In this document: positions 33,334-42,563 of the stretch, one piece after another | Position numbering within the stretch: the first letter of the stretch is position 1 | How the letters are laid out: each line of letters starts with the position of its first letter | From: Clostridium hydrogeniformans DSM 21757 | GTDB lineage: Bacteria; Bacillota; Clostridia; Clostridiales; Clostridiaceae | Direction of reading: 5' to 3' | DNA length: 64,000 bases | Assembly (NCBI RefSeq): GCF_000686705.1 | Contig: NZ_JMLJ01000013.1 | Span: forward strand, 78,282 to 142,281 | Notes under the pieces: model-generated | Databases searched by the model: none | Told to the model about the DNA's origin: nothing | What the model saw: only the letters and a program-made list of their open reading frames with translations | Position numbers and translations under genes: made by a program

Positions 33334-33367
33334 AGGCTTTCTAAGAAAAATTAGAAAGTCTTTTTTA
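33334..33367 (+). terminator. Terminator of the rhodanese lipoprotein gene
   Basis: AGGCTTTCTAA / TTAGAAAGTCT (one G-U pair) with six-base loop and T run. Confidence 0.85.
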
Positions 33368-33475
33368 TTTTCTAATGAAATTCTAATGTTTCACTAAGAA
33401 GGCTATAATCTTCTGAGTTTATAATTAAATTAAGTTAAAGAGATAAAATAAAATTAAAACTTGGAGGTATTAATT

Positions 33476-33943
33476 ATGATAACAATAGAGCAAATTGATG
33501 AATTAAGAAAAAGAGTTAATGTAAGTTATGAGGATGCGAAGGAAGCATTAGAAAATAGTAATGAGGATATATTAGAGGCTATACTTTATTTAGAGAAAAA
33601 TGGAAAGATAAAAAAAGAAGAAGAAAATAAGGATAATGGAGAAAGTTTTTCAAAGGTAGCTTGTGGTTTTATAGGTTGGTGTAAAAAATGGATAAAGAAA
33701 GGCAATAGAAATTACTTAACAGTGACAAAGAGAGATAATGTTATATTAAAATTATCCTTAACAATATCTGCAATAATTATTATAATAGCACCATATATAT
33801 CAATACCATTATTAATATTAGCTTTATTTACAGGCCATAAATTTAGAGTTCATGGGGAAGATGTTGATAATACTAAGGTAAACGATACTTTAAATAAAAT
33901 GTCTAACACAGCAGATCATATAAAAGAAGAGTTTGTAAAGTAA
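33476..33943 (+). CDS. UBA-like / DUF4342 membrane protein
   Basis: 155 aa. The first ~45 residues form a UBA/TS-N-like three-helix domain (ITIEQIDELRKRVNVSYEDA, EDILEAILYLEKNG), then a charged linker, a WCKKWIKKGNRNYLTVTKR segment and one long hydrophobic region (IIIIIAPYISIPLLILALF), ending in a short charged tail. This is the DUF4342 layout. Function unknown. ATG 33476 follows TTGGAGG; a TTG five codons upstream lies in that site. Confidence 0.75.
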   Translation: MITIEQIDELRKRVNVSYEDAKEALENSNEDILEAILYLEKNGKIKKEEENKDNGESFSKVACGFIGWCKKWIKKGNRNYLTVTKRDNVILKLSLTISAIIIIIAPYISIPLLILALFTGHKFRVHGEDVDNTKVNDTLNKMSNTADHIKEEFVK

Positions 33944-33998
33944 TTAATTGAAGAACTAGAAACCCTAACAAACTTAAGAGTATAAAAAAGTATAAAAG

Positions 33999-34044
33999 CA
34001 CACTAATTATAAGAGAATTCTTATATAGAAATAGTGTGTTTTTT
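33999..34044 (+). terminator. Terminator before the two-component operon
   Basis: CACACTA / TAGTGTG outer stem, an inner AAG/CTT pairing, then TTTTTT. Confidence 0.7.
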
Positions 34045-34170
34045 GATATTATTAATTTATATATATTTATAGATTATTGTAGGTTTTAAGTACGGATAAT
34101 AGTTTTCTTAATAAGGATAGAATACTTTGATAGTAGATTAAAATTATTTTTAGGTTTGGAGGAAGGGTAT

Positions 34171-34851
34171 ATGAAAGGAAAAATACTTATAATAGAGGAT
34201 GAGGTTAAAATAGCAAGGTTTTTAGAATTAGAGCTAAATTATGAAGGATATGAAGCTTTTAAGGTCCATGATGGAAGAGAGGGACTTACTAAGGCAAGAG
34301 AAGGAGAGTTTGATTTGATACTTCTTGATATAATGCTTCCTTCTATGAATGGTATAGAGGTGTTAAGGAGATTTAGGGAGACCTCAGAAACTCCAGTTAT
34401 TATGCTTACAGCTAAGGATGATACTATGGATAAGGTTACAGGACTTGATATGGGGGCTGATGATTATGTAACAAAGCCTTTTGAGATAGAGGAGTTATTA
34501 GCAAGGATTAGAGTAGCACTTAAGAAAAAGAAAAGTGAAGTTATAAGTAATAATATCCTTAAGATTAATGACTTAAAATTAGATTTAGATAAATATATTG
34601 TTACATTTAAAAATGAAATAATAGAACTTACAAAACGTGAATTTGATTTATTACACTATCTTTTAGAAAACAAGGGACGCGTATTGTCTAGAGAGAAAAT
34701 AGTTGAAAAAGTATGGGGCTATGATTATTTGGGAGACACAAATGTGGTGGATGTATATATAAGATATTTAAGAAGTAAGATTGATGATAAATATAGTATA
34801 AAGCTAATTCATACTATAAGAGGGGTAGGGTATGTTATAAAAGATGAATAA
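34171..34851 (+). CDS. OmpR-family response regulator
   Basis: 226 aa. Receiver domain with acidic IEDE, phosphoacceptor Asp in LLDIMLPSMNG, Thr in MLTAKD and Lys in VTKPFE; C-terminal winged helix with TKREFDLLHYLLENKGRVLSRE and the wing TIRGVGYVI. ATG 34171 follows GGAGGAAGG. The downstream kinase overlaps by 8 bp, so the pair is one unit. The signal and target genes are not evident from neighbours. Confidence 0.95.
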   Translation: MKGKILIIEDEVKIARFLELELNYEGYEAFKVHDGREGLTKAREGEFDLILLDIMLPSMNGIEVLRRFRETSETPVIMLTAKDDTMDKVTGLDMGADDYVTKPFEIEELLARIRVALKKKKSEVISNNILKINDLKLDLDKYIVTFKNEIIELTKREFDLLHYLLENKGRVLSREKIVEKVWGYDYLGDTNVVDVYIRYLRSKIDDKYSIKLIHTIRGVGYVIKDE

Positions 34852-36355
34852 CTCTCAAGTTGATTTCAAAGAAATAATAAAATATTTAGAAAAGATTATT
34901 ATATATATATGGAATGAAGTAATTAGTTTTTTAAAGAAAGCATATAAGAATTTTATAACTAAATTAAGATTTTCCATAGTTTTAAGACTTAATATTATGT
35001 ATATATTGAGGATTATAGGTACATTGGTAACCTTAAATATATTTATAGTAATATCTAGCATAGTATATATGGGTTATACATCAGATATTAATATAAAAAG
35101 AAATTATGATTTAATAGTTGATAGTATTAAGAATGTAGAAAATATACAGGAAGATAATCTTAGTTTAATAACTAAGGTAAGTGGGTTAAATGTAGAAGTT
35201 CTATCTAAAGAAAAAGAAATCCTTTATATATCAAATAGTGAATATAAGAAGAACTATACTTTAAGTGAGTTATTTCCTATAGAGAATCATACATATATTG
35301 AGAAAGCTAAGAATGTTAACAATGTTAATATAAATCAAGATATATTTAATGTGAACTACGTATACCAAAGGGATATAGATCTATCTTCAGAGGGGGTAAC
35401 ACTTAAGGTGTGGGATAATCTATCAGAAAGATTAGAAAAAATACCCATACTTATTTTAGTTATAGGCATTCTCGAAGTTATATCTATATTAGTATCAATG
35501 ATAAAGCTTTCTAAAGGAAGTAAAAAGATATTAAAGCCTATTGCTGATATGAATTCTACAGTAAAAAATATTACAATCAATAAACTTCATACAAGGCTAA
35601 ATATAGGAGGATCACAAAATGAACTTAAGGATTTAGCTATAACCTTTAATGAGATGTTAGATAGAATACAAGAATCCTATGAGTCACAAAATCAGTTCGT
35701 ATCAGATGCTTCTCATGAACTTAGAACCCCTATATCTGTTATACAGGGTTATATAAGACTTTTGGATAGATGGGGAAAGGAAGACAAAGAGGTTTTAAAA
35801 GAATCCATAGATGCCATAAAGTCTGAGGCAGAAAATATGAAGGACTTAGTAGAAAAATTATTATTCCTTGCTAGAGGAGATAAGCATACCCAAAAGGTTA
35901 ATAAGGAGACTTTTAATTTAAAAACTTTAATAGATGAGGTAGTAAAGGAAACTAGGCTTATAGATGATAAACACAATATAAATTGTCATGAGAATAAGGA
36001 TATAGAAATATTTGCTGATGCTAAATTATTAAAGGAAGCATTGCGAGTGTTTATAGATAATAGCATAAAGTATACTAAACCCTTAGGAAGTATAACCATA
36101 GGATCAATATCAAGTGAAAATAAGGCACATATAACCATAGAAGACACAGGGATAGGTATAGCTCCAGAGGACTTACCTAATATATTTAATAGGTTCTATC
36201 GTGCTGATAAGTCTAGAACTAAGGAGACAGGAGGAACAGGCCTTGGCCTTGCTATAGCTAAGTGGATAGTAATGGAGCATAGGGGGAGTATAGATGTTGT
36301 AAGCAAGATAAATGAAGGGACTAAGATGACTATTAATTTACCATTAAGGGAGTAG
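34844..36355 (+). CDS. Sensor histidine kinase (ArlS/CssS-like layout)
   Basis: 503 aa. An unusually long cytoplasmic N-terminus (~50 residues, amphipathic), TM1 at about 55-78, an extracytoplasmic domain to about 198, TM2, HAMP, then HisKA with phosphoacceptor His291 in SDASHELRTPIS and a HATPase domain: NSIKY (N box), DTGIGIAPED (G1), FNRFYRADKSR (F box), GGTGLGLAI (G2). Complete and probably active. Overlaps the response-regulator gene and is followed by a small membrane protein 27 bp away. Confidence 0.93.
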   Translation: MNNSQVDFKEIIKYLEKIIIYIWNEVISFLKKAYKNFITKLRFSIVLRLNIMYILRIIGTLVTLNIFIVISSIVYMGYTSDINIKRNYDLIVDSIKNVENIQEDNLSLITKVSGLNVEVLSKEKEILYISNSEYKKNYTLSELFPIENHTYIEKAKNVNNVNINQDIFNVNYVYQRDIDLSSEGVTLKVWDNLSERLEKIPILILVIGILEVISILVSMIKLSKGSKKILKPIADMNSTVKNITINKLHTRLNIGGSQNELKDLAITFNEMLDRIQESYESQNQFVSDASHELRTPISVIQGYIRLLDRWGKEDKEVLKESIDAIKSEAENMKDLVEKLLFLARGDKHTQKVNKETFNLKTLIDEVVKETRLIDDKHNINCHENKDIEIFADAKLLKEALRVFIDNSIKYTKPLGSITIGSISSENKAHITIEDTGIGIAPEDLPNIFNRFYRADKSRTKETGGTGLGLAIAKWIVMEHRGSIDVVSKINEGTKMTINLPLRE

Positions 36356-36382
36356 AGAATTAATAATTAAGAGGTGAATGGT

Positions 36383-36682
36383 GTGGAATATTTCGGGGTA
36401 TATATTAATTTATCATTACTTTTTCTAATATTTAATCTCTTTTATTTAGTTTTAAAAACAAATAAAAGAAATATGGATGCTGTTATAATTTTAATTAATT
36501 CCTTATTTTCTGTAATCATTTCTAACTTAAGTGTTTGGAAAGAAGGAGTATATGTTGATCAATATAATTTAAATGGAAGTAGTGTTTCCTTTTACTTAAA
36601 TATAGTTAACATGATAATCTTCATAATTATAGTAGCTTTTTGTTTAAGAAAAATGAATAAAAAAGAAAAGAATAATTCTTAA
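36383..36682 (+). CDS. Small membrane protein after the two-component system
   Basis: 99 aa, family not recognised. Three hydrophobic segments (about residues 4-22, 30-50, 73-93) and a basic tail RKMNKKEKNNS. The GTG at 36383 is five bases from GAGGTGA; GTG 36374 lies within the site. The 27-bp distance and shared terminator suggest it is made with the kinase, possibly as an accessory of the sensor. Confidence 0.6.
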   Translation: MEYFGVYINLSLLFLIFNLFYLVLKTNKRNMDAVIILINSLFSVIISNLSVWKEGVYVDQYNLNGSSVSFYLNIVNMIIFIIIVAFCLRKMNKKEKNNS

Positions 36683-36689
36683 TAAGATA

Positions 36690-36733
36690 AAAGTCCCCGA
36701 TAAGTCATATGGCTCAGGGGGACTTTATTTTTT
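36690..36733. terminator. Bidirectional terminator
   Basis: AAAGTCCCC / GGGGACTTT with an inner hairpin and ATTTTTT; lies between convergent genes. Confidence 0.88.
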
Positions 36734-36788
36734 AGTTTTATAAATCTTTAATAAGATTCTATAGTATTTTTAAATATTCTAAAACATT

Positions 36789-37199
36789 TTATTTTAATAA
36801 AGTATATAAATTATTATCTTCTTTATTAAGTCTATTTTTTAGAGCATTAAGTATCTTACTAGTCTCTATTTTAAAGGCATTTATGTCAGCACAAATTTTA
36901 TTTTTAGTATTAAAATTGTTTTTATAATCTTCAAAAACTGATTTTAAATTTCCCATTTCATCTATATAGGATTGTGTAATAGTTTTAAGTTTTGAATCCC
37001 CACTATTTAATAAATTAGGATATAAGAAATTATCTTCACTTTGAAGATGAACTTTTAATTTTCCAGATAGTAAGCTTATTAATTTTCCAAGAGTCATAGC
37101 ATCTTTCTCTATGGTATTATTTTTTATTAAAGCTTCAATATCATATATTGATTTATAGATTTCATCATGTTGTCTTGAGAAATTACTTATATTTAACAT
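36789..37199 (-). CDS. Hemerythrin-like HHE protein
   Basis: 136 aa four-helix bundle. Iron-ligand candidates are His in SRQHDEIYKS and the pair in KVHLQSEDNFLYPNLL; the last helix has NRLNKEDNNLYTLL, where an aspartate or glutamate replaces the usual histidine, so the site may be incomplete. Could sense O2 or NO, or carry iron. It sits next to rubrerythrin and PerR, consistent with oxygen defence. ATG after GAGGTGAT. Confidence 0.75.
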   Translation of the reverse strand: MLNISNFSRQHDEIYKSIYDIEALIKNNTIEKDAMTLGKLISLLSGKLKVHLQSEDNFLYPNLLNSGDSKLKTITQSYIDEMGNLKSVFEDYKNNFNTKNKICADINAFKIETSKILNALKNRLNKEDNNLYTLLK

Positions 37200-37315
37200 T
37201 TAATCACCTCGTAAGCTATTATATGAAAATATTAACATCTTATAAGAAAAATTTATGTGATTAAAGTCAAATTTTTGATAGATATAAGCAGAATATTTAA
37301 AGTATTAAATGAATA

Positions 37316-37353
37316 AAAACGCCTAGGATCTAGTTAATTCCGAGGCATTTTTA
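37316..37353. terminator. Terminator of rubrerythrin
   Basis: GCCTAGG / CCGAGGC-type stem with T runs on both sides, just past the rubrerythrin stop codon. Confidence 0.75.
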
Positions 37354-37370
37354 TTATAGTTAAATTATTT

Positions 37371-37958
37371 TTAATAGTTTTCATTTAATAGTTCAAAGTA
37401 AGCTTTAGGGTGCATACATGCTGGACACTTAGCTGGAGCTTCATATCCTTCATGGATATATCCACAGTTTCCACATTTCCAGAAAGATTTTTCTTCTCTC
37501 TTAAATACTTGATCATTTTCTATATTTGAAAGTAATTTTCTATATCTCATTTCATGATGCTTTTCAACATCTGCAATTCTTTCGAATGCTATAGCAATTT
37601 GTGTGAATCCTTCTTCTCTTGCAACTTTTGCAAACTCTGGGTACATATCAGCCCACTCTTCATTTTCTCCCATAGCTGCTGCTTTTAAGTTATCCTTAGT
37701 TTCTTCGTGTAATGAAACAGGATATGAAGCAGTTATTTCTATAGATTCATCCTTATAATCATCTCTTAAGAAGTCATAAAATCTCTTAGCATGTTCTCTT
37801 TCTTGCTCTGCTGTTTCCATAAATATATTTGCTATTTGAATATAACCTTGCTTTCTAGCAACATTAGCAAAGAAAGTGTATCTGTTTCTTGCTTGAGATT
37901 CTCCTGCGAATGCTTTTAATAAGTTTTCAGCTGTTCTAGTATTCTTTAATGATTTCAT
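37371..37958 (-). CDS. rbr: Rubrerythrin
   Basis: 195-aa peroxidase of anaerobes reducing H2O2 with a di-iron centre fed by a rubredoxin site. N-terminal bundle with [40 protein letters not shown] and [12 protein letters not shown]-terminal rubredoxin CxxCGYIHEG and [11 protein letters not shown]. All ligands are present. Promoter shows a PerR-like box just after the -10 and another upstream of the -35. perR lies directly upstream on the same strand. Confidence 0.96.
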   Translation of the reverse strand: MKSLKNTRTAENLLKAFAGESQARNRYTFFANVARKQGYIQIANIFMETAEQEREHAKRFYDFLRDDYKDESIEITASYPVSLHEETKDNLKAAAMGENEEWADMYPEFAKVAREEGFTQIAIAFERIADVEKHHEMRYRKLLSNIENDQVFKREEKSFWKCGNCGYIHEGYEAPAKCPACMHPKAYFELLNENY

Positions 37959-37977
37959 ATTAACATCTCCTCCAAAT

Positions 37978-38047
37978 TTGTAATGATTATAATATAATAA
38001 TAAATATTAATTATTAAGTTGTCAATAGTATTTTATAATAATTATTA
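37978..38047 (-). promoter_or_regulatory. Rubrerythrin promoter with two PerR-like boxes
   Basis: On the minus strand TTGACA (38025-38020), 17-bp spacer, TATTAT (38002-37997). TTATAATCATTACAA (37992-37978) matches the PerR consensus TTATAATNATTATAA at all but one position. TTATAATAATTATTA (38033-38047, plus strand) is a second near-match upstream of the -35. Confidence 0.75.
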
Positions 38048-38126
38048 TTAATTATAAAAAATTAAGGATAATTAAAGTGTGGAACTACTTAATAAATAAT
38101 TAATCTACTTATATTTACAAAAAAAT

Positions 38127-38169
38127 AAAAAGCTAAGAAGTTAATTTGATTTTTAACTTCTTAGCTTTT
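38127..38169 (-). terminator. Terminator of perR
   Basis: 17-bp perfect stem (AAAAGCTAAGAAGTTAA and its complement) directly after the perR stop on the minus strand. Confidence 0.88.
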
Positions 38170-38173
38170 TATA

Positions 38174-38596
38174 TTATTTCTCATTACATTTCCCACAAAT
38201 ACCTGTAAGGTTTATCTGTTGAGTTTTTATAGTGAAATTATTTAAATCCTTAATAGGAAGGGTGTTAAAATCTAAAAATATATCATAGATTTCTCCACAT
38301 TCTTCACATTTGAAATGACCGTGAGGAACTTCTCTAACAATATCATATCTTGCTTCATTAGGATCGATATTTATAACTTCTACTATATTATGGTCAACAA
38401 ATAGATTTAAGGTATTATAAATTGTTGTTTTAGAAAGAGTTGATATATTACTGGATAAAGCCATATATATATCATTAACTGTTGAATGACAGTTAGAATT
38501 CATAAGATATTCAAATATAGCTTTTCTTTGGTATGAAGGTTTTATTCCAGTTTTTCTTAAATGATCATCTATATCTACTATATCAATACCCCTCAT
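38174..38596 (-). CDS. perR: PerR-type Fur-family peroxide regulator
   Basis: 140 aa. N-terminal winged helix (KPSYQRKAIFEYLMNSNCHSTV; TTIYNTLNLFVDHNIV), metal-sensing HGHFKCEECGEIYDI and structural zinc cysteines CEEC and CGKC. The NEARYDIV segment carries the Asp (in place of the Glu of Fur) characteristic of PerR sensing. Located upstream of rubrerythrin and beside dps, both of whose promoters carry PerR-like boxes. RBS GGAGGTG before ATG. Confidence 0.9.
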   Translation of the reverse strand: MRGIDIVDIDDHLRKTGIKPSYQRKAIFEYLMNSNCHSTVNDIYMALSSNISTLSKTTIYNTLNLFVDHNIVEVINIDPNEARYDIVREVPHGHFKCEECGEIYDIFLDFNTLPIKDLNNFTIKTQQINLTGICGKCNEK

Positions 38597-38658
38597 TTGT
38601 TACACCTCCTACATATTAAATGAATTATATTAAATACTATTTAATAACTAATACTACT

Positions 38659-38673
38659 TGATAATAATTATAT
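38659..38673. promoter_or_regulatory. PerR-like box upstream of perR
   Basis: Minus-strand ATATAATTATTATCA matches the PerR consensus at about 13 of 15 positions, suggesting autoregulation. The remaining 380 bases to the dps promoter are extremely AT-rich, and I see no gene in them. Confidence 0.45.
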
Positions 38674-39052
38674 TATATTAATATAAAAAATTAAAGTTTT
38701 AAAATTATTCCAATTCTAATAATTTGAAATAAAATAAACTTTATTAAATCTATGAATATATTATATCTGAATATGTAACTTTAATATATTAATTTTACAT
38801 ACAAATAAATACCTCTTATTGATGAAATAGATAAGTTTATTATATGTATTATTAAAAATTAAATATATGAATATAAAATTTTATTTTTTACCTTATACTT
38901 CTATATTTAATTAAAATAAATTAATATTACTAATCTATATATAATAAATTTCTTTAATTCTAGAAATACTACTATTGATGTAATAATTATAGCATATAAA
39001 AAATTGCATTCAATGGATAATTATTATTATATAAGAAATATTTTAAAATATG

Positions 39053-39100
39053 TTGACAAATATCAAAATAGGATTTATTATTATATTATACTCATTACAA
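39053..39100 (+). promoter_or_regulatory. dps promoter with PerR-like operator, twin of the rubrerythrin promoter
   Basis: TTGACA (39053), 17-bp spacer, TATTAT (39076), then TTATACTCATTACAA (39086-39100). The segment from the -10 through CATTACAA is the same as in the rubrerythrin promoter except one base, at identical spacing. Confidence 0.75.
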
Positions 39101-39166
39101 AAACAAAATGAATTTAAATATAGAATCAGAACAAATATATATTTTAAATATTAGGAGGAGATTTTT

Positions 39167-39610
39167 ATGGCAATAAGTAATTTACAAAAGGAACTTAACA
39201 TATTTTTATCTAACTTAGGAGTATTAAATATAAAACTTCACAATTTACATTGGTATATAAAAGGTCAAGGGTTCTTTGAATTACACAAACTTTTTGAGAA
39301 GCTTTATGATGAGGCTTCAGAGCAATTAGATGAGGTAGCAGAAGAACTATTAATAATAGAAGGAACACCATTTGCATCCTTAAAGGAATATTTAGATAAC
39401 GCAACTATAAAGGAAAGAGGAATGGGTAGTGTATCTTCTAAGGAAGCAATAAGCATAGTTGAAGAAGACTATAAGGTATTGTTAGACCACGCTAAGAAGA
39501 TATTAGAAGTAGCAGAAGAAGATAAGGTACAAATAATAGTTGATATGATGGCTGGATTCATAGGAGCTTACGAAAAGTTTTTATGGATGGTAAGAGCATA
39601 TAAGGGCTAA
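39167..39610 (+). CDS. dps: Dps-family DNA-protecting ferritin, copy 1
   Basis: 147-aa ferritin-like protein that mineralises iron with H2O2. Ferroxidase ligands of the Dps inter-subunit site: His/Asp-type residues in KLHNLHWYIKGQGFFELHKLFEKLYDEA and the downstream DEVAEELLIIEG. Starts after AGGAGGAG. Followed 58 bp later by a near-identical second copy, with the same leader preserved. Under a PerR-like operator. Confidence 0.9.
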   Translation: MAISNLQKELNIFLSNLGVLNIKLHNLHWYIKGQGFFELHKLFEKLYDEASEQLDEVAEELLIIEGTPFASLKEYLDNATIKERGMGSVSSKEAISIVEEDYKVLLDHAKKILEVAEEDKVQIIVDMMAGFIGAYEKFLWMVRAYKG

Positions 39611-39668
39611 TAGATTATATTAATAGAAAATATAAATACAAATTTTTAAACATTAGGAGGAGATTTTT

Positions 39669-40112
39669 ATGGCAATAAACAATTTACAAAAGGAACTTAA
39701 CATATTTTTATCTAACTTAGGAGTATTAAATGTAAAACTTCACAATTTACATTGGTATATAAAAGGTCAAGGGTTCTTTGAATTACACAAACTTTTTGAG
39801 AAGCTTTATGATGAAGCTTCAGATCAATTAGATGAGGTAGCAGAAGGATTATTAATAATAGAAGGAACACCATTTGCATCTTTAAAGGAATATTTAGATA
39901 ATGCAACTATAAAGGAAAGAGGAATGGGTAGTGTGTCTTCTAGGGAAGCAATAAACATAGTTGAAGAAGACTATAAGTTATTGTTAGACAACGCTAAGAA
40001 GATATTAGAAATAGCAGAAGAAGATAAGGTACAAATAATAGTTGATATGATGGCTGGATTTATAGGAGCTTACGAAAAGTTCTTATGGATGGTAAGATCA
40101 TATAATAGTTAA
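39669..40112 (+). CDS. dps: Dps-family DNA-protecting ferritin, copy 2 (tandem duplicate)
   Basis: 147 aa, differing from copy 1 at only about a dozen positions (for example NLQ for SNLQ near the start region, GLLIIEG for ELLIIEG, DNAKK for DHAKK, RSYNS for RAYKG). The duplication includes the ribosome site ATTAGGAGGAGATTTTT but not the promoter, so both copies should come from one transcript. The terminator follows copy 2. Divergence without frameshift suggests both are functional; mixed cages are possible. Confidence 0.9.
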   Translation: MAINNLQKELNIFLSNLGVLNVKLHNLHWYIKGQGFFELHKLFEKLYDEASDQLDEVAEGLLIIEGTPFASLKEYLDNATIKERGMGSVSSREAINIVEEDYKLLLDNAKKILEIAEEDKVQIIVDMMAGFIGAYEKFLWMVRSYNS

Positions 40113-40138
40113 TATAGAGTAGATATTATATGAGGATA

Positions 40139-40190
40139 AAAATAGGGTATTTGAAGAAATTAATAGTTTTTTCAGATACCCTATTTTTTA
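40139..40190 (+). terminator. Terminator of the dps pair
   Basis: AAATAGGGTAT / ATACCCTATTT stem with extended AT pairing and a T run. Confidence 0.85.
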
Positions 40191-40224
40191 TTTATTTTAT
40201 AGGAATAGATTTTTTTATATATAT

Positions 40225-40271
40225 AATATTGTAACTATTAAAATGAAATTAACCCTGATAGTTACAATATT
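40225..40271. repeat. 14-bp perfect inverted repeat in the dps-yfcC gap
   Basis: AATATTGTAACTAT is mirrored by ATAGTTACAATATT across 19 bases, followed by TTATGTTTT. Could be a second terminator or an operator. The rest of the 350-bp gap to 40465 shows nothing. Confidence 0.55.
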
Positions 40272-40464
40272 TTATGTTTTATAAAGTAAGTTTATTTATA
40301 CTAATATAAAAAATATAAAAATTAATAAAAAACATAAATTTTATAGATAAAGTGTAAAAAAATACCTGATCTATTAAAGTAAATAATAAATTTATATAAT
40401 TTTTTAGATAACAAGGGTAAATATTGTATAATTATATTAAATAATTATAATTGGGGTGATATAT

Positions 40465-41973
40465 ATGACTAAAAAGAAAAGAAGTTTCCCGTCAGCATTT
40501 ACAGTTTTATTTATAGTGTTAATTGCTGTAGCTATTCTTACTTATATAGTTCCAGCGGGAGCTTATGCAAAGTTAAAGTATGAGGGAGAAAAGAAGGTTT
40601 TTTCTATAACTAAACCAGATGGTTCAGCTGAAGAAATGCCAGGAACACAAGATACCTTAGATAAATTAGGAGTTAAAGTAGGGATTGAAAAATTTACTGA
40701 TGGAAGTATTAGTAAAGCAGTTGCTATTCCAGGAACTTATGAAGAAGTAAAGAGTAATCCTCAAGGGTTTATTGAGGTAATTAAATCACCAATAAAGGGA
40801 GTATATGATACTATTGATATTATAATGTTTGTTTTCATAATTGGAGGAGTTATTGGTGTTTTAAATAGTACAGGATCCTTTGATGCGGGAATGGCAAGTC
40901 TTTCTCGTGCAACTAAAGGAAGAGAGTTTCTACTTATTGTAGTTGTTACAGTACTTATATCCTTGGGGGGAACTACCTTTGGTTTGGCAGAAGAAACCAT
41001 AGCCTTTTATCCTATACTGGTGCCAGTATTTATGGCAGCCGGGTATGATGCTATAGTTTGTATAGCTGCTCTTTATATGGGGTCCTCTATAGGAACTATG
41101 TTTTCAACAGTAAACCCATTTTCAGCAGTTATTGGTTCTAATGCTGCGGGAATATCATTTACCCAGGGGCTTACTATGAGAACAGTAGGACTTGTTATAG
41201 CTACCATAATAACAATAGTTTATATTGTTAAATATGGTAAGAAAATAAAAGCAGATCCTACAAAATCTTTAATTTATGATCAAAAAGAAGAGATAACAGA
41301 AAAGTTTTTAAAGGGATATGATCCTAATAATGTGCCAGAGTTTAATGGAAGACGTAAGCTTATGCTTATAATATTCACTTTAGCTTTTGGAGTTATGATA
41401 TGGGGAGTTTCATCTAAGGAATGGTGGTTTACTGAAATGACTGCTTTATTCTTAGTAGTTGGAATAATAATAGGGGCAATTTCAGGAATGGGAGAAAAGG
41501 CATTTGTTGATAAGTTTGTAGCTGGAGCAGGAGATCTTATAGGAGTTGCTTTAACTATAGGAGTAGCAAGAGCTATAAATCTAATAATGGATGGAGGGCT
41601 TATATCTGACACCATACTTAATGCATCCTCAGGAGTAGTTACAGGTATGAGTTCAGGAATTTTTGTAGTTATGATGCTTATTGTGTATACAATATTAGGA
41701 TTCTTTATACCATCGTCCTCAGGTCTTGCAGTTCTATCTATGCCTATTATGGCACCATTAGCAGATGCTGTTGGACTTCCAAGGGAAGTAATAGTTAGTG
41801 CATATCAATATGGTCAAGGGCTTATGGCATTTATAACTCCGACAGGATTAATACTTGCAACATTAGCTATGGTAGATGTTACTTATGACAAATGGCTTAA
41901 ATTTATTATGCCACTTATGGGTTATATAGGAGTATTTGCAGCAGTGATGCTTTTAATTCAATCAATGTTTTAA
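40465..41973 (+). CDS. YfcC/DcuC-family anaerobic carboxylate or peptide transporter
   Basis: 502-aa polytopic membrane protein of the YfcC group (ion transporter superfamily with DcuC and AbgT). N-terminal PSAFTVLFIVLIAVAILTYIVPAG is typical, followed by a hydrophilic insertion (~60 aa), GTTFGLAEETIAFYPIL, MGSSIGTMFSTVNPF and GFFIPSSSGLAVLSMPIMAPL. Relatives are proposed to move basic amino acids or dicarboxylates, so substrate is open. ATG 40465 follows GGGGTGAT; an upstream GTG is in that site. Own terminator. Confidence 0.85.
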   Translation: MTKKKRSFPSAFTVLFIVLIAVAILTYIVPAGAYAKLKYEGEKKVFSITKPDGSAEEMPGTQDTLDKLGVKVGIEKFTDGSISKAVAIPGTYEEVKSNPQGFIEVIKSPIKGVYDTIDIIMFVFIIGGVIGVLNSTGSFDAGMASLSRATKGREFLLIVVVTVLISLGGTTFGLAEETIAFYPILVPVFMAAGYDAIVCIAALYMGSSIGTMFSTVNPFSAVIGSNAAGISFTQGLTMRTVGLVIATIITIVYIVKYGKKIKADPTKSLIYDQKEEITEKFLKGYDPNNVPEFNGRRKLMLIIFTLAFGVMIWGVSSKEWWFTEMTALFLVVGIIIGAISGMGEKAFVDKFVAGAGDLIGVALTIGVARAINLIMDGGLISDTILNASSGVVTGMSSGIFVVMMLIVYTILGFFIPSSSGLAVLSMPIMAPLADAVGLPREVIVSAYQYGQGLMAFITPTGLILATLAMVDVTYDKWLKFIMPLMGYIGVFAAVMLLIQSMF

Positions 41974-41983
41974 ATATATAAGT

Positions 41984-42016
41984 TAAAAATATCATAGGCT
42001 TAGCCTATGATATTTT
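41984..42016 (+). terminator. Terminator of the YfcC gene
   Basis: 16-bp perfect stem AAAAATATCATAGGCT with its complement, single-base loop region, T5 end. Confidence 0.88.
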
Positions 42017-42069
42017 TATTAAACCATAAAATCTACTACATAAGAATCATGTAATAAAGTATTATATTT

Positions 42070-42216
42070 TTATTTTTTAGTTAGAAGATTAGAGTTTATA
42101 GAAGGAATTTCCTCTATAAATTCTTTTTTACTTATTGTAACTTTTTTCTTATTTAAGCAGATGGCAGATGCTCCAACCACTCCTATTCCGATTAGGGCTA
42201 AAACTAACTTTTTCAT
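42070..42216 (-). CDS. Small membrane-anchored or secreted peptide
   Basis: 48 aa, family unknown. Starts MKKLVLALIGIGVVGASAIC, a signal-anchor-like helix ending in a cysteine but without a good lipobox, followed by a basic stretch NKKKVTISKK and EFIEEIPSINSNLLTKK. ATG follows AGGAGG at good spacing, which supports real translation. Convergent with the YfcC gene and separate from the GntR operon. Confidence 0.55.
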   Translation of the reverse strand: MKKLVLALIGIGVVGASAICLNKKKVTISKKEFIEEIPSINSNLLTKK

Positions 42217-42563
42217 AATATATCCTCCTTATGTATTTAAATATATTAAATGGCTAATTGAATAAAAGGTAAACAGCCATTTATAATTTTCTTTAATGTA
42301 AATTAAGGCTTAATATTAGGGAGATTTTATAGAATAAGATTTACTAGATAATAAATTAAAATGCACTTCAATCTATCTAAAGATTCTTGCCTAATATTCT
42401 AAAATAAATCAAAAATAATAAATTATTCTTAAGTTTATTTTAGTCATAATCATATATAGTAACAATTTAAAAACCTTACACTATATAAGATAAGCTTACA
42501 TTATTGTAAGACTATTTAGATTAGTATCATAATTTATAATGTTGATTAACAAAATGCTATGGT

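Noticed and set aside
40465..41973. AbgT p-aminobenzoyl-glutamate transporter
   Set aside because: The N-terminal PSAFTVLF segment, large early insertion and GFFIPSSSGLAVL fit YfcC better than AbgT.
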